A DNA stretch of 64,000 bases from contig CM049314.1 of NCBI GenBank assembly GCA_026874595.1, forward strand, positions 78,291,300-78,355,299. The letters are read 5' to 3'. The notes under the pieces are model-generated. The model was given only the letters and a program-made list of their open reading frames with translations, was not told where the DNA came from and made no database searches. Of the stretch, positions 1 through 13,110 are shown piece after piece. The translations under genes and the position numbers were made by a program. This stretch comes from Sipunculus nudus (Eukaryota > Annelida > Sipuncula > Golfingiida > Sipunculidae). Positions within the stretch are counted from its first letter, which is position 1. Each line of letters opens with the position of its first letter.

Positions 1-858
<858 letters not shown>

Positions 859-1200
859 ATGGTTACAGCTACTCTGGCCATACCCTCACCATGGTACATC
901 TGTTCTGGTCACATCCTCACCATGGTACCACTGCTCTGGGCACAGCCGCACTATGGTTACACCTGTTCTGGCCACACCATCACCATGGTGACACTGCTCT
1001 GGCCACAGCCGCACCATGGTTACACCTGTTCTGGCCACACCACCACCATGGCAACACTGCTCTGGCCACAGCCGCACCATGGTTACACCTGTTCTGGTCA
1101 CATCCTCACCATGGTAACACTGCTCTGGCCACAGCCCCACCATGGTTACACCTGTTCTGGTCACATCCTCACCATGGTTGCACCTACTCTTTTCACATTT
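859..1200. repeat. diverged left edge of minisatellite (~31-bp units)
   Basis: About eleven diverged units of roughly 31 bp, each starting with CCATGGT or a close variant and continuing with a CTCTGGCCACA-like core. They look like the ancestral monomer of the 60-bp unit that follows, which is itself two related halves of about 32 and 28 bp. Confidence 0.85.
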
Positions 1201-4200
1201 TTTCATGGTTACACCTTCCCTGGCCACACTCACACCATGGTTATACCTAGTCACGACACACATCATGGTTACACCTTCCCTGGCCACACTCACACCATGG
1301 TTATACCTAGTCACGACACACATCATGGTTACACCTTCCCTGGCCACACTCACACCATGGTTATACCTAGTCACGACACACATCATGGTTACACCTTCCC
1401 TGGCCACACTCACACCATGGTTATACCTAGACACGACACACATCATGGTTACACCTTCCCTGGCCACACTCACACCATGGTTATACCTAGTCACGACACA
1501 CATCATGGTTACATCTTCCCTGGCCACACTCACCATGGTTATACCTAGTCACGACACACATCATGGTTACACCTTCCCTGGCCACACTCACACCATGGTT
1601 ATACCTAGACACGACACACATCATGGTTACACCTTCCCTGGACACACTCACACCATGGTTATACCTAGTCACGACACACATCATGGTTACACCTTCCCTG
1701 GCCACACTCACACCATGGTTATACCTAGTCACGACACACATCATGGTTACACCTTCCCTGGCCACACTCACACCATGGTTATACCTAGTCACGACACACA
1801 TCATGGTTACACCTTCCCTGGCCACACTCACACCATGGTTATACCTAGTCACGACACACATCATGGTTACACCTTCCCTGGCCACACTCACACCATGGTT
1901 ATACCTAGTCACGACACACATCATGGTTACACCTTCCCTGGCCACACTCACACCATGGTTATACCTAGACACGACACACATCATGGTTACACCTTCCCTG
2001 GCCACACTCACACCATGGTTATACCTAGTCACGACACACATCATGGTTACACCTTCCCTGGCCACACTCACACCATGGTTATACCTAGACACGACACACA
2101 TCATGGTTACACCTTCCCTGGCCACACTCACACCATGGTTATACCTAGTCACGACACACATCATGGTTACACCTTCCCTGGCCACACTCACACCATGGTT
2201 ATACCTAGTCACGACACACATCATGGTTACACCTTCCCTGGCCACACTCACACCATGGTTATACCTAGTCACGACACACATCATGGTTACACCTTCCCTG
2301 GCCACACTCACACCATGGTTATACCTAGTCACGACACACATCATGGTTACACCTTCCCTGGCCACACTCACACCATGGTTATACCTAGTCACGACACACA
2401 TCATGGTTACACCTTCCCTGGCCACACTCACACCATGGTTATACCTAGTCACGACACACATCATGGTTACACCTTCCCTGGCCACACTCACACCATGGTT
2501 ATACCTAGTCACGACACACATCATGGTTACACCTTCCCTGGCCACACTCACACCATGGTTATACCTAGACACGACACACATCATGGTTACACCTTCCCTG
2601 GCCACACTCACACCATGGTTATACCTAGACACGACACACATCATGGTTACACCTTCCCTGGCCACACTCACACCATGGTTATACCTAGTCACGACACACA
2701 TCATGGTTACACCTTCCCTGGCCACACTCACACCATGGTTATACCTAGTCACGACACACATCATGGTTACACCTTCCCTGGCCACACTCACACCATGGTT
2801 ATACCTAGTCACGACACACATCATGGTTACACCTTCCCTGGCCACACTCACACCATGGTTATACCTAGTCACGACACACATCATGGTTACACCTTCCCTG
2901 GCCACACTCACACCATGGTTATACCTAGTCACGACACACATCATGGTTACACCTTCCCTGGCCACACTCACACCATGGTTATACCTAGACACGACACACA
3001 TCATGGTTACACCTTCCCTGGCCACACTCACACCATGGTTATACCTAGTCACGACACACATCATGGTTACACCTTCCCTGGCCACACTCACACCATGGTT
3101 ATACCTAGTCACGACACACATCATGGTTACACCTTCCCTGGCCACACTCACACCATGGTTATACCTAGACACGACACACATCATGGTTACACCTTCCCTG
3201 GCCACACTCACACCATGGTTATACCTAGACACGACACACATCATGGTTACACCTTCCCTGGCCACACTCACACCATGGTTATACCTAGACACGACACACA
3301 TCATGGTTACACCTTCCCTGGCCACACTCACACCATGGTTATACCTAGTCACGACACACATCATGGTTACACCTTCCCTGGCCACACTCACACCATGGTT
3401 ATACCTAGACACGACACACATCATGGTTACACCTTCCCTGGCCACACTCACACCATGGTTATACCTAGACACGACACACATCATGGTTACACCTTCCCTG
3501 GCCACACTCACACCATGGTTATACCTAGTCACGACACACATCATGGTTACACCTTCCCTGGCCACACTCACACCATGGTTATACCTAGTCACGACACACA
3601 TCATGGTTACACCTTCCCTGGCCACACTCACACCATGGTTATACCTAGTCACGACACACATCATGGTTACACCTTCCCTGGCCACACTCACACCATGGTT
3701 ATACCTAGTCACGACACACATCATGGTTACACCTTCCCTGGCCACACTCACACCATGGTTATACCTAGTCACGACACACATCATGGTTACACCTTCCCTG
3801 GCCACACTCACACCATGGTTATACCTAGTCACGACACACATCATGGTTACACCTTCCCTGGCCACACTCACACCATGGTTATACCTAGTCACGACACACA
3901 TCATGGTTACACCTTCCCTGGCCACACTCACACCATGGTTATACCTAGTCACGACACACATCATGGTTACACCTTCCCTGGCATCACTCACACCATGGTT
4001 ATACCTAGTCACGACACACATCATGGTTACACCTTCCCTGGCCACACTCACACCATGGTTATACCTAGTCACGACACACATCATGGTTACACCTTCCCTG
4101 GCCACACTCACACCATGGTTATACCTAGTCACGACACACATCATGGTTACACCTTCCCTGGCCACACTCACACCATGGTTATACCTAGTCACGACACACA

Positions 4201-6135
4201 TCATGGTTACACCTTCCCTGGCCACACTCACACCATGGTTATACCTAGTCACGACACACATCATGGTTACACCTTCCCTGGCCACACTCACACCATGGTT
4301 ATACCTAGTCACGACACACATCATGGTTACACCTTCCCTGGCCACACTCACACCATGGTTATACCTAGTCACGACACACATCATGGTTACACCTTCCCTG
4401 GCCACACTCACACCATGGTTATACCTAGTCACGACACACATCATGGTTACACCTTCCCTGGCCACACTCACACCATGGTTATACCTAGTCACGACACACA
4501 TCATGGTTACACCTTCCCTGGCCACACTCACACCATGGTTATACCTAGTCACGACACACATCATGGTTACACCTTCCCTGGCCACACTCACACCATGGTT
4601 ATACCTAGTCACGACACACATCATGGTTACACCTTCCCTGGCCACACTCACACCATGGTTATACCTAGTCACGACACACATCATGGTTACACCTTCCCTG
4701 GCCACACTCACACCATGGTTATACCTAGTCACGACACACATCATGGTTACACCTTCCCTGGCCACACTCACACCATGGTTATACCTAGTCACGACACACA
4801 TCATGGTTACACCTTCCCTGGCCACACGCACACCATGGTTATACCTAGTCACGACACACATCATGGTTACACCTTCCCTGGCCACACTCACACCATGGTT
4901 ATACCTAGACACGACACACATCATGGTTACACCTTCCCTGGCATCACTCACACCATGGTTATACCTAGTCACGACACACATCATGGTTACACCTTCCCTG
5001 GCCACACTCACACCATGGTTATACCTAGTCACGACACACATCATGGTTACACCTTCCCTGGCCACACTCACACCATGGTTATACCTAGTCACGACACACA
5101 TCATGGTTACACCTTCCCTGGCCACACTCACACCATGGTTATACCTAGTCACGACACACATCATGGTTACACCTTCCCTGGCCACACTCACACCATGGTT
5201 ATACCTAGTCACGACACACATCATGGTTACACCTTCCCTGGCCACACTCACACCATGGTTATACCTAGTCACGACACACATCATGGTTACACCTTCCCTG
5301 GCCACACTCACACCATGGTTATACCTAGTCACGACACACATCATGGTTACACCTTCCCTGGCCACACTCACACCATGGTTATACCTAGTCACGACACACA
5401 TCATGGTTACACCTTCCCTGGCCACACTCACACCATGGTTATACCTAGTCACGACACACATCATGGTTACACCTTCCCTGGCCACACTCACACCATGGTT
5501 ATACCTAGTCACGACACACATCATGGTTACACCTTCCCTGGCCACACTCACACCATGGTTATACCTAGACACGACACACATCATGGTTACACCTTCCCTG
5601 GCCACACTCACACCATGGTTATACCTAGACACGACACACATCATGGTTACACCTTCCCTGGCCACACTCACACCATGGTTATACCTAGTCACGACACACA
5701 TCATGGTTACACCTTCCCTGGCCACACTCACACCATGGTTATACCTAGTCACGACACACATCATGGTTACACCTTCCCTGGCCACACTCACACCATGGTT
5801 ATACCTAGTCACGACACACATCATGGTTACACCTTCCCTGGCCACACTCACACCATGGTTATACCTAGTCACGACACACATCATGGTTACACCTTCCCTG
5901 GCCACACTCACACCATGGTTATACCTAGTCACGACACACATCATGGTTACACCTTCCCTGGCCACACTCACACCATGGTTATACCTAGTCACGACACACA
6001 TCATGGTTACACCTTCCCTGGCCACACTCACACCATGGTTATACCTAGTCACGACACACATCATGGTTACACCTTCCCTGGCCACACTCACACCATGGTT
6101 ATACCTAGTCACGACACACATCATGGTTACACCCA
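1201..6135. repeat. 60-bp minisatellite, about 82 copies
   Basis: By manual count there are about 82 nearly identical 60-bp units, made of two half units each containing CATGGTTA. One unit at about 1501-1558 is 58 bp long. The main variable site is T or A in CCTAGTCACG/CCTAGACACG, with A in about 15 units. Rare variants are GGACAC (unit at 1621), GGCATCAC (units at 3961 and 4921) and CACGCAC (unit at 4801). Because 60 is a multiple of three and the unit lacks stops in three frames, reading frames of more than 1,500 codons stay open on both strands. These are artefacts of the period: they are perfectly repetitive, have no unique ends and overlap each other. Confidence 0.97.
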
Positions 6136-6310
6136 CTTTGGTCCAGAACTCACTACAGTTACACCTACTCAGGTCATGCCCTATCCATGGTTACACCCTA
6201 TCTAGCTTCACACTCACCATGGTTACACCCACTCTAGTCATGTGCTTAACATGGTTACAAACACACAGGCCATGTAGGTGCCATAGTTACACCCACTCGG
6301 GCTGTTCAGT
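6136..6310. repeat. diverged right edge of minisatellite
   Basis: Four to five degenerate half units of the form ATGGTTACACCC followed by CTCT or CACT, losing similarity to the core until about 6310. Array edges more diverged than the centre are expected when homogenisation acts mainly inside an array. Confidence 0.8.
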
Positions 6311-7317
6311 CATAATGAACAAACTCAGAATGCACACAAATATTAGGCATAAGTATCTAGTAATGTTAATCAACATTCCAGACTAATGTGCAATTTAAAC
6401 AAAAAGTGTTATTAGTTTATGTGTGTTTGTGTATGTCTGTATATCACATAGAATGATACAGTGTAACTGGAGTAGAAACACCAAAGCCAGAAGTCAGATT
6501 TTACCTTTTTTCATAAGTTTTTCTTTTCAAAATTTAATTTGGTGGTATATGAAAATACTCATTATCTTTGTTTTACATACTACAATGTACGACTCAAGCT
6601 TTATTCACCCTCTGTCTAATGCAGCTGATCATAAAAATCCATGTAGTCCAACGTACAAATTTAGGTGTAATGAAATGCACCAAGAAGATATCTTCATTTT
6701 GTGAGAATCTCACTCAGATGTTCATTTTTGTATGATACAAGATATGTTTGATATTGAGCATAACAATGTGTTCTCTTTAATGTAACATTAAATAAAGTTG
6801 ACAGCAAGTGCTACTGATTTTTTCTGTTTTTAGATTGGTTGACTAAAGGTCATTCTGAGCAATAGTGAAGCATCATTTATTAGCAAGGCTCTGGTAGTTA
6901 TGCTCCCAGAGACCTTGGGTCATGGACCTAATTTGTTAGATATTTCATGTATCATTAACAAAGCAACTTAAGTCATAAAATTGCTCATGTACACTTCTGT
7001 TGCACACTAGTGAAAATAAATTTGTTGCTATTTTTAGATTTTATTCGGTGCAGGTAGTCTTATTCATGTTGCATATCAATATTTTGACTCCAACGTACTC
7101 TTGTCCAATTTACTTTGTCATGTTGGATTTGATTGGCAGTTTTGTTCTTGCCCCCATCAGATAGTGGCCTGTTCCTAATTTATGAAATAGCAAAAACAAT
7201 GGCTTGATGAAGCAAGGTCTGTGGAAGTGTAGCAACCAGTGCCTTGATTTTCGGAAGATGTAGTGACGGGTCTTTGCCTCCTCATCTTGCCATCTGGCTA
7301 TACATTAGCAGGGTATT
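6311..7317. other. no gene recognised
   Basis: AT-rich non-coding sequence. Short open frames such as 6423-6704 show no domain, codon bias or splice context that I can support. Confidence 0.5.
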
Positions 7318-7410
7318 TAAAAGGACATAATCAGGAGCAATAGTTTTTCCTGTTCTCTCACACTATCGGTTCAGATTTGCCTTATATAAAAGTAGCCAGG
7401 CAAAACCATC
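7318..7410 (+). repeat. dispersed repeat with a TATATAAAAG box
   Basis: The segment beginning AGGACATAATCAGGAGCAAT recurs in inverse orientation at about 12975-13075. Both copies share the following motifs in order: a TCACACTATC core, a GTTCAG step and a TTTGC..TATAAAAG or TTTTGCTTAATAAAAAG stretch. A looser version of the last part (TTTTGCTTTATATGAAAG) lies about 75 bp upstream of the lectin start codon at 60202. It could be a dispersed element or a duplicated promoter fragment. Confidence 0.4.
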
Positions 7411-7833
7411 CCAACAAACACTCTCAGTACCATGTAAACACAGCACTGTGTAAACAGTCCACGTGTGATATTAAGCATGCACGACAGATCCCAAACAAGG
7501 AATAGACCAAACTAGTCCAAACATGAACCTTCAAATCCTCTGATATATCTTTGAATATAAATTATGATAAATTCACTATGAAACTGTAAAGCTAAATGCA
7601 AAGAACTATACAAGACGGTAAATAATACGAACATTATAAGTTATGGAGAGGGAGAGCATGGATATACTGAGCCAAGTGTTACGGTTGAGGATAATCATGT
7701 TCCGAGGTGTAAATACTTACTATGAGACATCAGTTATTTAAAATAAACTTAATATTGTAACAATATTGAAGTAAAATGACCAGTACCAGTTCATGTGATA
7801 TTTTATGTATGACCTACAGTATGTGTGTATATA
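7411..7833. other. no gene recognised
   Basis: AT-rich non-coding stretch with no structure that I could support. Confidence 0.4.
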
Positions 7834-8640
7834 CAGGAAAACCTCGCCTAACTACCTCCTCAGTATAGCGACCACCTTTCATGGTCCTGATTTTATTCGA
7901 ATTTTATATATTTAAACCACGGAATAGCGGGCACCTGGTTTTACGACCACATATTTTGGTCCAAGCGGCCGATCTGAACCTCAACTATTCGACCACTGAG
8001 TGCAAAGTGGAAGCCAATGCATTTCATCACTAATTATTAAAGGAGAGTTAATGAAACAAGTGCAGCGCATTGATTAAGGTGTTTTCACGGATGATCCACA
8101 GGCCATTTAAATCACTATTAACACATGTCTAAATGGCCCCAATATGGCCTAATGCTACACATAGTAATATATAGACACAAGGTATGAAACATCTTACGGA
8201 GGACCCCGAGTGATCTGCTCTATAGACTATCCATTTCCAACCTACCGACGGCGTGGCACGAACTTACTAGTATCTCTTGCATGCACATAAAATTAAACCA
8301 AATGGTTCCGTCTGACACAAAACTAACTCGCGTTACGGTTCCTGGCCGCGTATAAGTAGCTGTTTAATTAGGCTGAGCGGACAGTGTTTGGCGATCTTCT
8401 TCTCGTGCGACACCTCGAGGCCCGCGCGGCTTCCGACCACCATTGTGGGATTGTCGACAGAGATCGGCAGCGCTCTCATTGGTCCGATATGCAGTCATAT
8501 GCAGTTGTCGTAACCCCGGCTTCCGATTCTGCAATAGCAAAACGCCGCAAAGTGTCGACATCTAATACAGAATCTCACGATTTTTCCTATTTAGAATTCA
8601 GTTTGTCCTTTATTAATACAGGAACGCCATCAGACACCTA
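7834..8640 (+). mobile_element. pogo/Tigger-like DNA transposon fragment
   Basis: Starts with CAGGAAAACCTCGCCTAAC followed by TAGCGACCACC, the style of terminal repeat known from pogo/Tigger elements (CAGTAAAACCTC...). It is preceded by TA, the usual target. Related ends occur at 10500-10558 and 33361-33419 (both reversed) and at 62249. The GC-richer piece at 8360-8640 has an 85-codon open frame (8384-8641) with a basic AKRRKV stretch. It could be a leftover of the transposase N-terminus, but no catalytic motif is visible. Confidence 0.4.
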
Positions 8641-8669
8641 AATCTATTTTAAAAGGAAAGGGCTGTATA

Positions 8670-9998
8670 TCGTCTCATAAGAAAATAACATTCAAAATAA
8701 ATGATTCCAACCAGATATTTTGCAATAGTCTGTGCCTCTTTTACCTTTGGCCATCTTTATTTTGTTCCAAAAACTTCTCATCCTCTTTTCGCGAAAATAC
8801 GAGTCAGCTTTATTGAAATTAAATATCATAGAAGTATTAAACGCATGACGGCATCTTTGTCGAAATATATGCTTAGCGTACTTATAGGAGTCATACACAG
8901 CTCCGTGTCGTGGTCTGTCGCAAGCACGCCACACACTGTGCCAGAAGCGCACTCTCCTCCTGGCTGAGGTGCAGTCAATGCTCCACCAGTGCCGTTTTCT
9001 TCTATTTCCTTGTCTCCCGCAAGAATTGTCTAACTGAGACTCAGAGACCGCTGAATGCATAATATCTGTAATTTCACTAGACCTCTCATTTACAAATACC
9101 TCTGCTTTTTGTGTTGAATATATAGACATAATATTCGTATGAACTAATTCTAGCTTTGATTTTACCTTCTCTCGATATATTTCAATTAATTCTTTCCGTG
9201 TCCAATCAGGTTTTGGCACACTAACTACTGGTAGAGTTAAAGGTGAAATATTATTTCCCAAACAGGTTTTGGCACACTAACTACTGGTAGAGTTAAAGGT
9301 GAAGTCTTATTTCCCTGAGGTAAAATATCTACCTGCAGTCTAACTGCCAATGGGTAATGGTCACTGACTAGCTCTCCCGCGTTACTAAAAATTGCACAGT
9401 CGAGCACTCTATCTTTAACATATTTCGGCATTAAGATCAATATACGATTTTACGCGACCCTTCCCGTAAGTATGATTCGTACCTTGATTGAAGGAGAAGT
9501 TGGTCACGTATAAGTCATTATCAGTCATGAATTCATAAAGAACCGCGCTGTGTACAGTGAACGGTTTTTGTTTATACCAGTTTACGGACAGATTCCCTCT
9601 CTGGGGTAGGGAGGCATTAAAGTCTCCCAACAACACAAAAGGCGCGCCCTCGGTGTGGGTGTCAATTAAAACCTGTACTATCTACAGTGTCTCTCTATAT
9701 AGATCTATTTGATCGTATTTTCCATTATAATAAGGCATATAGACTCCTATACAAGTAAGTACCAGCCTTTGTTTACTGAAAAGCTGGATTGCACACACTT
9801 TGTCACAGTCTACAGAAAGCACTTTAAACTCTACATCTGGAATATGTTTACAGATAAATCCAGTACCACCATAGTTTCTGCCAATGTGTACTACCTCTGG
9901 GTCCATGCTACACCATTTATTTTCCCTTTCTAAGGTCTGACTAACTTGTGATACTTCGGCTTGTGTCAACCAGTGTTGATGCAATGTCAAGCCTACTA
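8670..9998 (-). mobile_element. CR1-like LINE fragment (endonuclease and linker)
   Basis: Read on the minus strand, the frames give an apurinic-type endonuclease: a GGTGFICK segment, then VLLGDFNASL, then SYIDLILMP across a frame break, then SDHYPL, which carries the conserved Asp-His of this family. It continues past the endonuclease with a KRHWWSIDC segment typical of the endonuclease-to-reverse-transcriptase linker of CR1-like elements. The reverse transcriptase itself is missing. Frames break near 9680, 9430 and 9240. The last break sits at a local 56-bp tandem duplication. The element is a dead fragment, probably transposed in and then cut by the duplication boundary at about 9999. Confidence 0.7.
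9207..9318. repeat. 56-bp tandem duplication inside the LINE
   Basis: CAGGTTTTGGCACACTAACT and the rest of a 56-bp unit occurs at 9207 and again at 9263, almost unchanged. It repeats the residues SPLTLPVVSVPKP of the LINE product and adds to its disruption. Confidence 0.9.
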
Positions 9999-10499
9999 AA
10001 TGTCTGAGACAGCTTTATACTATATAACTGTATACAGGTCATAACTTGATTTCAAAGGTTACCAATGCAGACCTGTCCTTTCATCGGTCGAGACACTAAT
10101 TAATATAATCGGAGGTGTATACTGGTAGGCCAATGCTATCGATAATCTACTTGTGGCCTCCGGGTTTCGTGTTTGCGCAATGTGGCAACCCCAGTAAGCG
10201 AGAATCTGGGAGAAATATACCTGTCAGGATTCGGGTATAGGCCGCGTAGACGCAACACGAAAGTACCGCGAGGACAGCGTCCGGGCGGGAGAGTATGGTG
10301 GCAAGGGGATTTGTATCGGCAATGTAAGAGCGGAATAACTTTTTTGGGCCACGCCCAAATCCTCATATTATAGTAGTATTCGCGCTACCATGTGACCCAG
10401 TCTCATATACAGACACAGCGTGCCCACCGCTCTAAGCCGATGAACACAGCAATAAAACGACGAAACCTCGAAATGACGACCACCAACGGTACTGTTGAA

Positions 10500-10558
10500 A
10501 AAGGTCCTTATTTTGAGGTAGTCGCTAAACTGATGTGGTCGTTAGGGGAGTTTTACTG
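10500..10558 (-). repeat. pogo-like terminal repeat (reversed)
   Basis: On the minus strand this begins CAGTAAAACTCCCCTAACG and continues ACCACATCAGTTTAGCGAC, the same end as at 7834 and 62249. The duplicate is at 33361-33419. It may be the other end of the element starting at 7834, with the LINE at 8670-9998 and the duplication boundary in between. Confidence 0.5.
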
Positions 10559-10791
10559 AACCATCCTAACCTAACGATGCCGAGCCCCTGTCACGTGATC
10601 TTCTACAAAAACCTAACCCTAGCTCCCGTGCTCTCTCCCTCCACTACAATGTGGAAACGTATGCCGCATATATACAGTTATAACAAGCATTGATAAGTGA
10701 TATTAATCTACGGAATCAATAAAAATGTATTCTGTATCATAGAAATAATACATCTTGTGTAAGTTGTTATATCTATTTCGTTCATCAACAG

Positions 10792-10865
10792 GCTGCATTT
10801 GGACATCGGGAAGGAAAACTGTGAGAGGCATATGGATCTGGGGGGCGACAAATAAACAAATGTAA
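10792..10865 (+). pseudogene. orphan CTLD 3' exon, truncated
   Basis: After a CAACAG acceptor the phase-1 frame reads (G)CIWTSGRKTVRGIWIWGA, the start of a C-type lectin-like domain 3' half (compare CFWTSGERIWMGPWFWG at 39976). It hits a TAA after 24 residues, before the last two cysteines. Its 5' exons are absent: the segmental duplication begins between it and where they should be. The paralogous exon at 33639 runs a little longer. Most likely a remnant, not an expressed exon. Confidence 0.7.
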
Positions 10866-10949
10866 CATTTCCAAAAGGGCATAAAAAGAACTTGCGTGAT
10901 CCCATAAAAACAGTTGTGATTCTTTGGAGCCACACCACGGCCTTGCTCC

Positions 10950-11880
10950 ATGCCGCAGTCCTCGTATCATGTCGGTCTATATGTAAAATATATCAGTAAT
11001 GTTACGCACAGACCTCATATCATGCCAGGGTATTTGTGAAATACATCAGGAATGTTACGCACAGACCTCATACCATGTCGGTCTCTATGTGAAATACATA
11101 TGTAATTTTATGCCCAGACTTCATATCATGCCGAAATATTGTGAAATACATCTTTATTTTTATGCCTGTGTATTTGTGAAATACATCTGTAATGATATGC
11201 GCAGACCTCATATCAGGCATGTGTATCTGTGAAATACTTATGTAATGTTATGCTTATATATTGCAAAATAAATAAAGTTATGCCGGCATATTTGGGAAAA
11301 TACATATTTAATGTTATGCCTATATATTTGGGAAATAAATCCGTAATGTTATGCTTGTATATTTGGGAAATAAATCTGTAATGTTATGCATGTATATATA
11401 CGAAATAAATCTGTAATGTTATGCATGTATATTTACGAAATAAATTTGTAACGTTATGCTTGTGCATGTGTGAAATACATCTGTAATGTTATGCTTGTAT
11501 ATTTGTGAAATAAATCTGTCATGGTATGCTTATATATTCTCGAAATACATGTGTAATGTAATTTACAGCAGAGTTGTGAAATCAATCTTTAATGTTATGC
11601 CGGTATATTTGGGAAATAAATCAGACATCAAATCATGCCCGTCTCAATGTGTAATACATGTGTAATTTTATTCACTGACCTCATTCCATGCTGGTATAAT
11701 TGGGAAATACATCTGTAAAACATCTGTGATGCTATGCTTGTATATTTTTGAACTGCATCTATAATGTTATACCGGCATATTTGTGAAATACATATATAAT
11801 GTTATGCTTGTACATTGTGAAAATACATCTGAAATGTTATGTGCAGACCTAATATTATCCCAGAATATTTGTGAAATGAA
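10950..11880. repeat. 35-bp minisatellite, left copy
   Basis: Diverged tandem units built on CTGTAATGTTATGC and a following (T)GTGAAATACAT. The spacing between successive CTGTAATG starts at 11376 and 11411 is 35 bp. Units near the left end are longer because of a CAGACCTCATATCATG insert. The paralogous array at 33790-34320 is about half as long. Confidence 0.85.
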
Positions 11881-12604
11881 CTTGTAAAGCTGTCCTGCGA
11901 CAGTTTGTCCAGAACAGGATTTTTTATTGAATCTTGGCTTACATGGCTGCATGATCTGTCATTAGCAGCAGGCGAAAGTGTCTTGTTTAAATAAATAAGT
12001 CTATTTGACATTCGTTCAGATTAAAGCTGGCTATTCACCTGTCTTATGTATAGAATTTATGGGATATCTAGGTAATCCTTAACCTACAGGTATATATATA
12101 TATAAGACCTACAGGTAATTCCAGCTTCAGTTTGTTATAACGTCTCTGTGACAGATTTATGAACTTGTGTAGCAGCAAGCTGTTAATAAAAACTTTACAT
12201 GCGTCAATGCTGACAAATATAAAAACCATGTTACCGAAGGTAGTTGGTGGCATATATGAGCGGGTTGAAAGGTCACTAGTTGCAAAACGCTGGTTCGTCT
12301 GACTTGCCACCAGATGTTTTTTTTTTTAATATTTGGCTGAGTTAGGCGGCCGTCACATGTTATGAACACGTCGATATAAACAAAAACGTGCAACCTGTGT
12401 AAAGTGGGGTCGGTATTTTGGGGCCTATTTTTATACAACCTTCAAGGGATTATCTTTAGTTAATAGACGTTAAATATCGGATTAGGCATCTTTTAAAATA
12501 TAGCATTGTCAACAAAATACAAACAGAACAAATGGATAATTCAGAAAATAAACAAGTTAAACCAAAGTATTGACGGTATTGATCGACCCCCTGTAGGAAC
12601 TTTA
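11881..12604. other. duplicated non-coding sequence
   Basis: Intergenic part of the segmental duplication, paralogous to about 34321-34830. No gene seen. Confidence 0.6.
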
Positions 12605-13110
12605 AAGGGGTCTAATCACCTATAAAGCATGTTGAATTAAAACGAAAAACAGCTTCTTACCTTTAAAATATATTTATACATGCCAAAATATTGCCCTGAC
12701 ACCGTTTGCTTCTTCCTGTAAACGAGTGTCAAAACAGTGGATCGGGTATCGACAAAACACAGCGCGTGCATCGCCCGGGCCACAACACGTGTCAATCAGG
12801 AGAAGCCTTGACTTACTTTGCCAGTACATTGTAATACATGTTCCCGCTGGCTGAAACATCACGTATTGCGGCTCAGAATCGGACCTCCGGTCAAGCGGCC
12901 TTGTTATGGTAATCAGATACACACAGAGCCATAAAAAGGTGATAAACAGCCGTATGCGAGGTATTGAGGCTGTGTGCTGGGATGATTTTGTTAGGAAACT
13001 TTTTATTAAGCAAAACTGAACTGATAGTGTGAAAGAATAGACATAATATTGCTCCTGATTATGTCCCTTTGATGTTACATTTCTGGAACAAAACAATCGA
13101 ATAGGCTTAT
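12605..13110 (-). other. insertion specific to the left duplicate
   Basis: Between GATCGACCCC and ACTATCAATTGTC the left copy has about 500 bp that the right copy (after 34830) lacks. On the minus strand it has an open frame of 140 codons (13096-12674) with a hydrophobic stretch near LFITFLWLCVYLI, but no recognisable domain. It contains the inverted copy of the dispersed repeat seen at 7318. Probably a transposed sequence, class unknown. Confidence 0.45.

Noticed and set aside
1201-6135. CRISPR array
   Set aside because: The units are contiguous copies with no unique spacers, and the surroundings are eukaryotic with no cas genes.
859-6386. Very long open frames (over 1,500 codons) on both strands
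   Set aside because: They arise from a 60-bp tandem repeat whose length is a multiple of three. They overlap each other on three frames, consist only of repeats and have no unique domain.
8384-8641. GC-richer open frame as a host gene
   Set aside because: It lies behind a pogo-like terminal repeat, has an overlapping minus-strand frame of similar length and shows no domain.
12674-13096. 140-codon minus-strand frame as a gene
   Set aside because: It is present in only one of the two duplicates, overlaps a dispersed repeat and has no recognisable domain or splice context.
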